Origin: an uncultured Lachnospiraceae bacterium
Lineage (GTDB): Bacteria > Bacillota > Clostridia > Lachnospirales > Lachnospiraceae
Direction: 5' to 3'
DNA length: 63,274 nucleotides
Assembly (NCBI GenBank): GCA_947382355.1
Contig: CANCYR010000016.1
Location: 1 to 63,274 of the forward strand
The translations under genes and the position numbers were made by a program. The stretch's first letter is position 1; the number at the start of each line of letters is the position of its first letter. Positions 54,617-63,033 of this stretch are shown here, piece by piece. The notes beneath the pieces are model-generated. The model was not told the origin of the DNA. It searched no databases and saw only the letters and a list, made by a program, of their open reading frames with translations.

Positions 54617-55468
54617 ATGGAATGGATTGATCGATTAAACCAAAGCATGAATTACATTGAGGAGCATCTGACAGACGAAATCAGCTATGAACAGCTTGGG
54701 CGAATTGCCTGCTGCTCTGCCTATCATTTTCAAAGAATGTTTACTTATATGGCAGGCATGACCTTATCAGAATATATCCGGAGAAGAAAGATGTCCCTGG
54801 CAGCAGTAGATTTACAGGGAGGAGATGCCAGAGTAATCGATATTGCACAAAAATACGGTTATCATTCCCCCACTGCATTTAACAGAGCCTTTCAGGGCGT
54901 TCATGGCATTGCCCCTTCCTCTGTAAAAAGCGAAGGAGTATCCGTAAAATCTTTTCCCCCTATTACATTTAAAATTACTGTAAAAGGAGCTGTTGAAATG
55001 AATTATCGAATTGAAACAAAAGAAGCTTTCCGTATTATCGGTATATCTACACCATTGCAAAGAGAAATTGAAAATAACTTTATGATTGTACCCAAAATGT
55101 GGCAGGATGCCGCTGCCAACGGAACCATCCAGACCCTGGCGGCAATGATGGACACGCCCTTAACGGGGCTTTTAGGTGTAAGCGCCTGTAACGATGAAGA
55201 AGAATGGAAATATTTTATTGCTGTTGCAAGTACAAAAGAGAAAGGTGAATTTGAAGAATACACCATACCTGCATCTACCTGGGCTGTATTTTCCGGCACC
55301 GGAACAAATCAGTCCATACAGGAATTGGAACAGCGTATTGTAACGGAATGGCTTCCCACTTCCGGATACGAATATGCCAATGCCCCCGATATTGAAGTTT
55401 ACCTGAACCCGGACCCGCAAAATGCTCAATATGAGGTATGGATACCGGTAACGAAAAAACAGGCATAG
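54617..55468 (+). CDS. AraC-type regulator with GyrI-like effector domain, 283 aa
   Basis: N-terminal AraC HTH pair (residues 1-105: YIEEHLTDEISYEQLGRIAC, GYHSPTAFNRAFQGVHG) followed by a GyrI-like small-molecule binding domain (about 125-283, MNYRIETKEAFRIIGIS, PDIEVYLNPDP). This is the Rob/SoxS-like Firmicute architecture that senses cationic or hydrophobic compounds. AGGAGG lies before the ATG. Targets unknown; it may autoregulate via the palindrome upstream. Confidence 0.87.
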   Translation: MEWIDRLNQSMNYIEEHLTDEISYEQLGRIACCSAYHFQRMFTYMAGMTLSEYIRRRKMSLAAVDLQGGDARVIDIAQKYGYHSPTAFNRAFQGVHGIAPSSVKSEGVSVKSFPPITFKITVKGAVEMNYRIETKEAFRIIGISTPLQREIENNFMIVPKMWQDAAANGTIQTLAAMMDTPLTGLLGVSACNDEEEWKYFIAVASTKEKGEFEEYTIPASTWAVFSGTGTNQSIQELEQRIVTEWLPTSGYEYANAPDIEVYLNPDPQNAQYEVWIPVTKKQA

Positions 55469-55471
55469 CTA

Positions 55472-55524
55472 AGAGGCCGGACTGCTATTTCTCAACATAC
55501 TCCTAAACAGCGCCGGCCTTTATT
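55472..55524 (+). terminator. Terminator after AraC gene
   Basis: GGCCGG and CCGGCC, with CTG/CAG extension, enclose a 30-base loop and are followed by TTTATT. The stem is strong but the loop is long, so moderate certainty. The right arm abuts the start of the direct repeat. Confidence 0.55.
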
Positions 55525-55687
55525 CCTGCAGACAGTCCGTTAAGCCGGCATGTTTCCATGCATTTGTTGGCTGCATATATGGATTTTTTCTGCCTGTAAA
55601 AGCCTGGCAACTTCAGTCTGTTTATTTTTTATAAAATGCACAGCAGTAAAGAACGATATTGAAGGCACCTCTTATTTGAGGTGCCTC
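55517..55687. repeat. Direct repeat copy 1 (~170 bp), island left end
   Basis: Matches 61822-61990 closely: shared cores TGCAGACAG, GCATATATGGATTTT, TGCCTGTAAAAG, AAAGAACGAT and the terminal hairpin AGGCACCTC-TTATTT-GAGGTGCCT (55663-55686). Differences are substitutions and small indels. Unlike copy 2, the hairpin here is not followed by Ts. Confidence 0.75.
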
Positions 55688-55812
55688 AGACTGTAGACAA
55701 AGCGCCAACAAGGGTTGCCTGTCAGGAAACAGCAAGGGGAGAACAGCAGATTTATAAAACCGCCCAATTTTGGGCAGAAAAATTCGGCACCGGAGAAAGG
55801 GGTATGGAATGA
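55688..55812 (+). pseudogene. 5'-truncated reading frame next to repeat copy 1
   Basis: A frame continuing from the repeat boundary reads VDKAPTRVACQETARGEQQ and ends WAEKFGTGERGME, stop at 55810-55812, overlapping the ATG of the next gene (AATGA). It has no start of its own and looks like the C-terminus of a mobile-element protein cut off at the repeat. The original protein is not identifiable. Confidence 0.5.
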
Positions 55813-56072
55813 AATTATCAAGATACGAACAGGAGGTTGTAATTAACCTAAATGCCGATGGGGACGAAGCAACTGTTTACACAGCGAATTCAGCATGGAT
55901 ACGGAAAATGGATAAGCTGCACAGGGAGTTTCCGGAAATAATCCGGTTAAAGTCATGGACGGAAGTAAGCAAGACCTATGTTTTGCCCAAAAACCTTGTC
56001 AGGATTGGAAAACCAAGAGTTTTAAGCGAGGCACAACTTAGACATTTGAAGGAATTGCGGAGTAGAGCGTAA
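55809..56072 (+). CDS. Small phage/plasmid-type protein, 87 aa
   Basis: ATG at 55809 with AAAGGGG upstream; it overlaps the stop of the truncated frame. The product starts MKLSRYEQEVVINLNADGDE and contains YTANSAWIRKMDKL and VLPKNLVRIGKPRV. I associate this sequence type with mobile elements in Clostridia, often as small accessory proteins, but the function is unknown. Soluble, no membrane segment. Confidence 0.6.
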   Translation: MKLSRYEQEVVINLNADGDEATVYTANSAWIRKMDKLHREFPEIIRLKSWTEVSKTYVLPKNLVRIGKPRVLSEAQLRHLKELRSRA

Positions 56073-56231
56073 AGGTTTTATGATTGTGGATTTCCAGTCA
56101 TAGTTTTCATTTGGATATAAAAATGTTAAAATTTTTGAGGATTTGAAAACTTTTTCCGGCGCCACGACAATATATACATGCAAGGGCAAATCTTTGCAAG
56201 TCGACTTGAAAGAAGAAGGAGGATGGCTGCT

Positions 56232-56771
56232 ATGAATAATGACGAATTCGAGCGGTTTGTCCTGAAGTTTGGAAAAGATATTCTGCGGTTTTGCCGGATG
56301 ACAGCCGGGGATGCGGAAAATGGAGACGAACTGTATCAGGACACTATGCTCAAGCTGCTGGAGAAAAAGAAAAGACTGGACTCTATGCAGAATACAAAGA
56401 GTTACGCTTTATCCACTTCAATTTATCTTTGGAAAAATAAGAAGAAAAAATATGCAAACAGAATGAGGCTGGTTCCGATTGACAGTATGGACGAGATGTC
56501 TGATGAAGGATATGGGTTTACTGATTATGATAACGAAGTTTCCCCTGAACGCATTGTATTAAAGCAAAATGAGATAGATATGATTCAGGGATTCGTTAAA
56601 ACCCTGCCGGAGAAGTACAGAATACCAATCTATCTGTATTATTCAGCAGATATGCAGATAAATGAGATATCTAAGATTCTTGGGCTGCCGGAAGGAACCG
56701 TCAAAAGCCAGATGCGGAAAGCAAAGAAACAGTTAAAGGAAAAATTGGAGGCGATAGGATATGACAGATGA
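56232..56771 (+). CDS. ECF-type sigma factor, second pair, 179 aa
   Basis: ATG at 56232 lies 9 bases after GAAGGAGG, preferable to the ATG directly behind that site. Region 2 (RFCRMTAGDAENGDELYQD) and region 4 (INEISKILGLPEGTVKSQM) are present. It overlaps the anti-sigma gene by 11 bases. Probably activated when the partner releases it. Confidence 0.88.
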   Translation: MNNDEFERFVLKFGKDILRFCRMTAGDAENGDELYQDTMLKLLEKKKRLDSMQNTKSYALSTSIYLWKNKKKKYANRMRLVPIDSMDEMSDEGYGFTDYDNEVSPERIVLKQNEIDMIQGFVKTLPEKYRIPIYLYYSADMQINEISKILGLPEGTVKSQMRKAKKQLKEKLEAIGYDR

Positions 56772-57843
56772 AAAATTGGATCAAATCTTAAAGCAGGCCC
56801 TTGCTCCTGAAATAAGTGACAAAGAAATCCAGATACATAGAAGGAGGAAGGATAAAATGAATAAATTCGGAAAAATAGGAAAATGTGTGGCTGCTGTAGT
56901 GGCTGCGGCGGTTATTGGAATTGCTGGACTCGGATATTTTAATCCGGTACTTGCAGCAAAGATTCCATTGATTGGAAAGATTTTTGAAAAGGTTGAGGAT
57001 GATGCCACATATTCCGGAGACTATATGGATAAAAAAACTGTCCTGACAAATGAGGATTCTGCGGGAAATCTAGATACATCGGACTATACCGTGTCTGATA
57101 AAGGAATCACACTGACTGCATCAGAAGCCTATTGTGATGGATATTCCATATTCCTTACAGTAAATATTGAATCAGAAGATGCGGATTTTACGCATATTCC
57201 GGAACATTATACAGGCATGAACGCTGCGGATAACCGGACATCCGCAGGGTTTTATATCAAAGGAACATGGAGTGTGGATGGAAGTTCACCTGAATGGCTC
57301 GAAAATACGTTTGATGGAGAGGTGATTGACAGCCATACGCTTGCAGGTATGCTGAAGATAAACCTTGCAGAGAAACATACAGGCAGCGGCGAACTTAGCT
57401 TAAATGTAAACGGTCTTGGTTATGATGACGACAGGAGGCTTGACGGTGAGGAAATATCGGCATCCCATTGGACGGATGGCAGTTGGAATATTGCTATTCC
57501 GTTTGGGATAAACACGACAGATGTAAAAACAATTGAAATGGGTGAGAAAAAAGGGAATATTACGCTTGAAGATGTAGTGGTATCTCCGTATCAGGTAATT
57601 GTCCATGCGACAACACCGGGAGAACCCTGCTCTACAATTTGCTTTAATCAGGATGGGGAAATGCTTCACCCAGATATGGAAATGGCAGGCAGAGCCGTAT
57701 TTGCTGTTCAGGGGAAAGAGATAAAAACATTGTATGTCTACATTTTTGACAATCCTGATGACTGGACGCAGATGGAACAGGAAGGAATGAACAGCAGCAC
57801 TGCGGACAGGGCTGTCATTTCAAAGGAAATTCATATAGAGTAA
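56761..57843 (+). CDS. DUF4179 anti-sigma factor-like membrane protein, 360 aa
   Basis: A short N-terminal cytoplasmic part (LDQILKQALAPEISDKEIQI), one membrane helix (about 40-62, VAAVVAAAVIGIAGLGYF) and an extracytoplasmic DUF4179-type domain (KGITLTASEAYCDGYSIFLT). The 11-base overlap with the sigma gene couples their synthesis. It probably holds the sigma factor at the membrane. Followed by a terminator. Confidence 0.82.
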   Translation: MTDEKLDQILKQALAPEISDKEIQIHRRRKDKMNKFGKIGKCVAAVVAAAVIGIAGLGYFNPVLAAKIPLIGKIFEKVEDDATYSGDYMDKKTVLTNEDSAGNLDTSDYTVSDKGITLTASEAYCDGYSIFLTVNIESEDADFTHIPEHYTGMNAADNRTSAGFYIKGTWSVDGSSPEWLENTFDGEVIDSHTLAGMLKINLAEKHTGSGELSLNVNGLGYDDDRRLDGEEISASHWTDGSWNIAIPFGINTTDVKTIEMGEKKGNITLEDVVVSPYQVIVHATTPGEPCSTICFNQDGEMLHPDMEMAGRAVFAVQGKEIKTLYVYIFDNPDDWTQMEQEGMNSSTADRAVISKEIHIE

Positions 57844-57906
57844 GTGGGCAGAAGTTTTTAAAGTAAGGAATATATGATACTTAAATGAATTAAGTATTAA
57901 GGCGGG

Positions 57907-57944
57907 AAAGCGTTTGTTGGAAGAATACCAATGAACGCTTTTTT
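57907..57944 (+). terminator. Terminator after anti-sigma gene
   Basis: AAGCGTTTGTTGG pairs with CCAATGAACGCTT, with one or two mismatches, followed by TTTT. Confidence 0.75.
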
Positions 57945-57976
57945 GCATTTAACGCCACACTGATTATTTTTCAGTC

Positions 57977-58104
57977 ATGGGATATGAAATCGGCATGGTT
58001 GACGGTGATTTAACACAGGCGCGGACATTCAGGATATGGATGTCCCTTTTCATATATCCATTATTAACAGCGTTAAGGGTAGGGAGAAAGTGAAAAATGA
58101 GTGA
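57977..58104 (+). pseudogene. ICE protein tail with frameshift
   Basis: The ATG frame reads MGYEIGMVDGDLTQAR, and a +1/-1 step at about 58020 (one base missing) continues as DIQDMDVPFHISIINSVKG and REKVKNE, the end sequence type of Tn916/CTn-like accessory proteins. The frame ends just after the ATG of the DUF3847 gene. Confidence 0.45.
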
Positions 58105-58348
58105 AAATAAATTAAAAAGCAGAAATGCGATTGATGCCGAGTTAAAGAAAACTAAAGCTGAACTTGTCATTGCAAAACATAAGGAAGCAAAGCTGCGCAA
58201 TCAGATAAAAGACATGACAGAAAAAGAACGCCGACACCGCAGCATACCGGAGCGCAACAAAAATTTACAGACCGTTCCGTTTTATGGAACGCTGTTGAAA
58301 ATTTTGAGAAAGGGAGCAGTGAGAACAAAGTACAATTTTATGTTTTAG
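58097..58348 (+). CDS. DUF3847-like ICE protein with altered end, 83 aa
   Basis: The first ~55 residues (LKKTKAELVIAKHKEAKLR, MTEKERRHRSIPERNK) match the basic coiled-coil start of DUF3847 proteins of conjugative elements. The expected family ending (an acidic tip after a Gly-rich turn) is replaced by an unrelated basic tail, so the gene has probably been fused or frameshifted. The function is unknown; it supports an ICE origin of this segment. Confidence 0.5.
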   Translation: MSENKLKSRNAIDAELKKTKAELVIAKHKEAKLRNQIKDMTEKERRHRSIPERNKNLQTVPFYGTLLKILRKGAVRTKYNFMF

Positions 58349-58472
58349 TAGTATTTGCTTTCATGCTGCATGACTGTAGAATGATATGGGCAGAGGTATA
58401 ATAAGTGAGAAATTTGAAAACTACACACTAATCACAAAATTCTATGTTATGCTGTTTTCTGGAGGTGTCATT

Positions 58473-59144
58473 ATGCAAAAAATTTTAGTCGTTGAAGATG
58501 ACTTGGATATTCAAGAGCTATTAAAAAACTTTTTGCAAGAGGTAGGCTATGAAATAATTTTAGCGAATGATGGTGTTGAGGCTGTCTCCATATTCCCTAC
58601 CGCACATTTTGATTTGGTATTACTTGATGTAATGCTCCCCAAAATTGACGGGTTTGTCGTCTGCGAACTAATACGCAAGCAATCTCAAGTCCCCATCATC
58701 ATGCTTACTGCATTGAGTGGAGAAGAAGAACAAATCCGAGGACTGGATTTGCAAGTTGACGACTATATTACAAAGCCCTTTTCCATGCCGATTTTAGTTC
58801 GCAAAATTGCCGCTGTTTTACGGCGTAGCGGCAGGACAGAAGAGGATAAGCATAAAACAATTGCTTACCAAAATCTTATTTTAGATTGCGACAATTACAC
58901 AGCCACGATAGATGGAGCCGACTATGAATTGACGCAACGGGAATTTGAAGTGCTGAAAGAACTGCTCACTAATCAAGGGCGTATTTTGACCCGACAAAAC
59001 CTTTTGGACAAACTGTGGCGGTATGACTTTTATGGGGACGAGCGTGTGGTAGATACGCACATCAAGAACCTGCGAAAAAAGCTAAGCATTGATTTTATCC
59101 AGACAATCAGAGGGGTAGGATATAAAATTGACAAAGAAAATTAG
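58473..59144 (+). CDS. OmpR-family response regulator, 223 aa
   Basis: The frame opens at 58386, but ATG 58473 has GGAGGT at ideal distance and yields MQKILVVEDD, the normal start. Receiver domain with VEDDLDI acidic pair, phospho-acceptor in LVLLDVMLP, Lys in TKPF; C-terminal winged helix (YELTQREFEVLKEL, DTHIKNLRKKL). It overlaps the kinase start. It probably controls the lipoprotein that follows. Confidence 0.92.
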   Translation: MQKILVVEDDLDIQELLKNFLQEVGYEIILANDGVEAVSIFPTAHFDLVLLDVMLPKIDGFVVCELIRKQSQVPIIMLTALSGEEEQIRGLDLQVDDYITKPFSMPILVRKIAAVLRRSGRTEEDKHKTIAYQNLILDCDNYTATIDGADYELTQREFEVLKELLTNQGRILTRQNLLDKLWRYDFYGDERVVDTHIKNLRKKLSIDFIQTIRGVGYKIDKEN

Positions 59145-60555
59145 AAGTAGTTTATATGCAAAAGTGTTTCTCACCACAACAGCGATGCTTTTATGTGTGT
59201 CACTATTGGTATTTAGTTTATTAGCATGGTTGATGCCAAAAACCTATTCCAATAGGCTGAATACAGTCTTGGATGAACGGGCGCAGCGGTTTGTTTCCGA
59301 ACTGGAGCAAGTAGCTTTTCCGAATAGCGGCGGTTTGTTCGATCAGCTTCTTCAAGATACGGAAATCAATTCCGTTGAACTGTATAATGGCAAAGGCGAG
59401 TTCGTGCCCTTGCCAACAGAACTATTTGCCGAAGCGTGGGACGGTAACACGGCGTATATTGAGCAAACGCAGATTAATGAGTTGTACAAAACTGCCCCCC
59501 TTCTGTCGGGCAGCTACCACTTTTCCTTTTCTGATAGCAATGAGCGATATATGCTCATCGTTTACGGAGCAGCAGAACAAATCGGGGAATTGCAGCAGTC
59601 TTTTATCCATGTATTTCCGTTTATCCTATTAATCGTTTTAGCAGTTGCTTTTATTGTGTCTTCGCTTTACTCTTGTATGATTACAAAGCCTGTACTGGAA
59701 ATCAGCCGCATATCCGAAAAGATGTCTGACTTGCAGTTGAATTGGACGGTTGATGAACAACGGACTGATGAATTGGGAACACTGGGGAAAAGCCTGAACC
59801 GGCTATCGCACAATCTTTCTGTCACCCTCTCTGATTTGCAAAACGCAAACAAGAAACTCGAAGCCGATATTGAGCATGAAAAGAAATTGGAACAGGCCCG
59901 TACAAATTTTTTTTCGGCGGTGTCCCATGAGCTGAAAACACCTGTAACCATTATCAAAGGCCAGTTAGAAGGAATGCTGCTCGGTATTGGGGCATACAAA
60001 GACCGTGAGAAATATTTGACGAGATCGCTGGAAATTGCAAACACCCTTGAAACAATGGTGCAGGAGATATTGACAATCTCTCGGCTGGAAACTGCGGGGC
60101 CAGATTTCAAAAGGGACTGTTTGGATTGTGTTCAGATTATCAAATCCTATTTAAGTGAAACCGAAGATTTGATTGCGGGAAAGGACTTACAAATAGATCT
60201 CAATGCTCCACCATCTGCTCTTATAGCTGGAAACAAACTGCTGATGGAGAAAGTGTTTTCAAATCTGATAGGAAACGCAATCAAGTATTCCCCGCAGGGA
60301 GCCTCTATTTATATCTCTGTCCACATAGAACATGGGCAGATAGAATTTTCTGTTGAAAACACAGGCTCACATATCCCGGAGGATAGTATTCCAAAATTAT
60401 TTGATGCGTTTTATCGTGTGGAGCAATCCAGAAGCCGTAAAACCGGCGGAAGCGGGTTAGGGCTATATATCGTGCAGGAGATACTACACCTGCATGGAAG
60501 TGAATGTACGGTCTGCAATACACAGGCCGGGGTAAAGTTTTCTTTTACAATCTGA
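59128..60555 (+). CDS. Sensor histidine kinase, 475 aa
   Basis: TTG start at 59128, overlapping the regulator. N-terminal membrane helix (about 10-35), extracellular sensor ~130 residues, second helix (~165-190), HAMP, then HisKA with VSHELKTPVTI and HATPase with NLIGNAIKYS and GGSGLGLYI. Complete. Extracellular domain shows no recognised family. Confidence 0.9.
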   Translation: MTKKIRSSLYAKVFLTTTAMLLCVSLLVFSLLAWLMPKTYSNRLNTVLDERAQRFVSELEQVAFPNSGGLFDQLLQDTEINSVELYNGKGEFVPLPTELFAEAWDGNTAYIEQTQINELYKTAPLLSGSYHFSFSDSNERYMLIVYGAAEQIGELQQSFIHVFPFILLIVLAVAFIVSSLYSCMITKPVLEISRISEKMSDLQLNWTVDEQRTDELGTLGKSLNRLSHNLSVTLSDLQNANKKLEADIEHEKKLEQARTNFFSAVSHELKTPVTIIKGQLEGMLLGIGAYKDREKYLTRSLEIANTLETMVQEILTISRLETAGPDFKRDCLDCVQIIKSYLSETEDLIAGKDLQIDLNAPPSALIAGNKLLMEKVFSNLIGNAIKYSPQGASIYISVHIEHGQIEFSVENTGSHIPEDSIPKLFDAFYRVEQSRSRKTGGSGLGLYIVQEILHLHGSECTVCNTQAGVKFSFTI

Positions 60556-60563
60556 CAGATATA

Positions 60564-60596
60564 GAAAAGCGGCGGGCGATTGCCCCGCCGCTTTTC
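60564..60596 (+). terminator. Terminator after histidine kinase gene
   Basis: GAAAAGCGGCGGG and CCCGCCGCTTTTC form a perfect 13-bp GC-rich stem with TTTTC at the end. The lipoprotein gene behind therefore needs its own promoter. Confidence 0.8.
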
Positions 60597-60687
60597 AACT
60601 ACACATAAATCACAAACTAATCCCAAACGTATCACAAAAAAGGGTGGTATTCTTTAGGTACACTCAAAGAAAGGATGGTGTTTTCAA

Positions 60688-61518
60688 ATGAAAAACACAA
60701 AGAAAATCTCATATGCACTTCTGGCCCTGCTTTTTGTAGTCTGCCTTGCCGGATGTAGTGCGGCTGCTGCATCGGTACTTCCGCATGGAAGCGGTGAAAC
60801 ATCCGCATTGCCCTCGGAGTCGACATCTATGTACGATGTGGCCTATGCAGAAAATGGTGTCGAAGATGCTGCCCACGATGAAGCGGTGTTGAAGGAGCAG
60901 CTCAAGAACTATGAAGAATTTGGCATGGTCTACGATTCGGATAAAGATGTGTTGTATTACAACGGGAAGTTGGTCAGATGGTTTGAAGATTATTACGAAT
61001 TGAGTGCTGAAGAGCGGGCAGGCATAGACTTTTTCAACGAGAACGGAGTGGTTGATGTTTATGCTGTTCGGGATTTTAGTAACCTCATTCAAAATGATGA
61101 CGGCTCCTTTGACCCCAGCGGCAAAATAGTTGGATTGAAAGAATTTTCTGATAAGGAATTTGCTGAACGGGACATCAATGCCATAAAAAACCCGCCAAGA
61201 GATGTGTGTTACGCTGGCGGTGGGCCGCTGACGCCGGATGAAGCACAGGCTATAGCAGACGAATATGCCGCATTTGGTGTTACCTATGATGCCAGCATTG
61301 ACCAGTGGTATTTCAACGGCGAAAAAGTACGGTTCTTCCAAGATGTACTGACCTCCAATGGCGAAAGCCTAACCGGCGGAAATTTCCATGGTACAATCCG
61401 CAGTTCGTGGAACATGGACGGAACCATCGACATTTATACAGTCCGCGATTTTACAAATCTGAACACTTCCGGGAATGGAACGCTGACCAGCGTAGAGAAA
61501 AGGAGGTATGTCAAATGA
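60688..61518 (+). CDS. Lipoprotein with duplicated domain, 276 aa
   Basis: Lipobox signal (LLFVVCLAGCS). Two copies of a ~75-residue unit: EFGMVYDSDKDVLYYNGKLV with DVYAVRDFSNL, and AFGVTYDASIDQWYFNGEKV with DIYTVRDFTNL. Each unit ends in a Y-x-V-R-D-F motif. Such lipoproteins sit next to VanRS/BceRS-like two-component systems; it could be the sensed or regulated partner. Anchored outside the membrane. I do not recognise the exact family. Confidence 0.8.
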   Translation: MKNTKKISYALLALLFVVCLAGCSAAAASVLPHGSGETSALPSESTSMYDVAYAENGVEDAAHDEAVLKEQLKNYEEFGMVYDSDKDVLYYNGKLVRWFEDYYELSAEERAGIDFFNENGVVDVYAVRDFSNLIQNDDGSFDPSGKIVGLKEFSDKEFAERDINAIKNPPRDVCYAGGGPLTPDEAQAIADEYAAFGVTYDASIDQWYFNGEKVRFFQDVLTSNGESLTGGNFHGTIRSSWNMDGTIDIYTVRDFTNLNTSGNGTLTSVEKRRYVK

Positions 61519-61672
61519 GCCCATTTATATTACTAAAAACAGATGTGGTGATATGGTTATTATGAGTATGGAAATTTATGAAAATACCATGCGCCGGCTT
61601 GCAATATATGAAGATATTGAACTATCAGAAAGCCAAATAGAAAACGGGCAGATAAAATATAAAAAATTATAG
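61515..61672 (+). pseudogene. Two tiny remnant frames, ICE-like
   Basis: ATG at 61515 behind AGGAGG (overlapping the lipoprotein stop) reads only 16 codons, MSPFILLKTDVVIWLL. Frame 61562-61672 reads 36 codons (ENTMRRLAIYEDIELSES), a sequence type common in conjugative elements of Clostridia. Neither is long enough to be a complete known protein. Confidence 0.4.
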
Positions 61673-61746
61673 CAAAAATCCCCAATTTGTGTTATAGTAG
61701 CCTTGTTAAAAATAAACTCGCATAATAAGAAAGGAAGGCGATTACC

Positions 61747-61848
61747 ATGTTAAGAAGCTATCTTGTGAAAAACCCAATTGAAAATAAAAAAAACAATGTA
61801 ATAAGAGGCACCATTACCCTTCCTTTATTTCTGCAGACAGCCCGTTAA
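61747..61848 (+). pseudogene. Short frame cut by direct repeat copy 2
   Basis: AAAGGAAGG then ATG at 61747 reads MLRSYLVKNPIENKKNNV and GTITLPLFLQTAR, with its last residues inside the repeat. The first part is not found at repeat copy 1, so the frame is a fusion of an unknown gene start with repeat sequence. Probably non-functional or a short leader. Confidence 0.4.
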
Positions 61849-61990
61849 GCGCATGTTCCTTTATATCTCCCAGCTGCATATATGGATTTTGCCTGCCTGT
61901 AAAAGTCAGGCAGTTTTGGTCTATTTATTTTTCATAAAATTACAGCAGATAAAGAACGATAATGAAGGCACCTCTTATTTGAGGTGCCTT
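61822..61990. repeat. Direct repeat copy 2 (~170 bp), island right end
   Basis: Same order of blocks as copy 1 at 55517-55687, same orientation, about 6.3 kb away. Its terminal hairpin is followed by a run of Ts, so it acts as a terminator. Confidence 0.75.
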
Positions 61991-61993
61991 TTT
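61966..61993 (+). terminator. Hairpin terminator in repeat copy 2
   Basis: AGGCACCTC-TTATTT-GAGGTGCCT then TTTT: perfect 9-bp stem, 6-base loop, T-run. Confidence 0.8.
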
Positions 61994-62028
61994 GTGCCCT
62001 TTTTTAGAAAGATGAGGACTTATTATTT

Positions 62029-62304
62029 ATGAAAGAAAAATTTCCTTCCGGCTTTGCCATACGGAAAACGCCCCACCATCTGGAAGAGGAAAATAGGCCA
62101 AGACTGCTGCGGAAAGGCGCTGTTTCCGCCTTTCGGAAGGAGATGGAAGGCATCTATTGCAGCTGTATCGGTCCGGATACTTTGGACGAAGCTCCCTTTG
62201 CCTATCGGAGCATGAATACGATTTTAGAAAAGATAAAGGATACGGTAGAAGTTACGAAACTTTTAAAGCCGATATATAACTTTAAAGCAGGAAACAAAAA
62301 ATAA
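62029..62304 (+). pseudogene. rtcB: rtcB remnant with internal deletion, 91 aa
   Basis: The frame joins a piece resembling the RtcB segment before the RtcB active-site loop (LLRKGAVSA) directly to the C-terminal tail (KEMEGIYCSCI, DTLDEAPFAYRSMNTI, LLKPIYNFKAG). Roughly 300-400 N-terminal residues and the part with the catalytic His are missing. RtcB is the RNA ligase partner of PrfH in many bacteria. The frame is intact and could be translated, but cannot be active. Confidence 0.65.
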
Positions 62305-62319
62305 GCAGGAGGTAACAAT

Positions 62320-62913
62320 ATGATTATACAACTAAGCGCCGGACAAGGACCTTTGGAATGCCAGTTTGCAGTGGGAAAGCTTTTTGTGGCTCTACAAAAA
62401 GAATTTCCTGATATAGAATTGCTGTCTGCAAAGACAGGCAGCAGGCGGAATTGCTATGATTCCATACAGTTTCAATCCAAATCGGATTTATCCATGTTAG
62501 AAGGCAGCATACAATGGATTTGCCAAAGCCCCTTCCGTCCCGGACATAAAAGAAAAAACTGGTTTGTGGATATCAGTATTATTCCGAAAAAAGAAGAAGT
62601 ATCCGGTAAACAGGATTTTCGCATTGAAAAATTTCACAGCGGCGGCAATGGCGGACAGCATGTAAATAAATCAGAAACAGGAATCCGGATTACTCATATC
62701 CCTACAGGAATCACCGTTACGTCTACCGAGGAAAGAAGCCAGTATATGAACAAACAAAAAGCTTTCAAAAGAATACAAAAGCTTCTTTCGGACAAAGAAA
62801 AAACATCACAGGAGAAACAGACAAATCTTGCCTGGCAGGAGCACAATAAAATCATCCGGGGAAATCCTGTCCGAATCTACGAGGGAATGCAGTTTAAGCC
62901 AAAGAAAAAATAA
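62320..62913 (+). CDS. prfH: Peptide chain release factor H (PrfH), 197 aa
   Basis: Class I release factor core with the GGQ motif (GGNGGQHVNKSET) and typical PrfH length; the codon-recognition domain is reduced. In known rtcB-prfH pairs, PrfH rescues ribosomes with cleaved decoding-centre RNA and RtcB re-seals the RNA. Here the ligase gene is broken, so PrfH may be orphaned or use another ligase. It follows the rtcB remnant after 15 bases. Confidence 0.88.
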   Translation: MIIQLSAGQGPLECQFAVGKLFVALQKEFPDIELLSAKTGSRRNCYDSIQFQSKSDLSMLEGSIQWICQSPFRPGHKRKNWFVDISIIPKKEEVSGKQDFRIEKFHSGGNGGQHVNKSETGIRITHIPTGITVTSTEERSQYMNKQKAFKRIQKLLSDKEKTSQEKQTNLAWQEHNKIIRGNPVRIYEGMQFKPKKK

Positions 62914-63033
62914 TGGAAATAAGCTTCCATTCCTGTCTGTTTTTCATAAAGAATCCGGCAAATAAGCCGATAAACAATATAACAGGAACTGCAAAAGGAC
63001 TTGCAGAAAAAGATTTTAAGGAGGAAATCGAAT

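Noticed and set aside
55770-55808. Upstream start for the 87-aa gene
   Set aside because: The extra residues are the shifted frame of the truncated ORF; ATG 55809 has AAAGGGG at proper distance.
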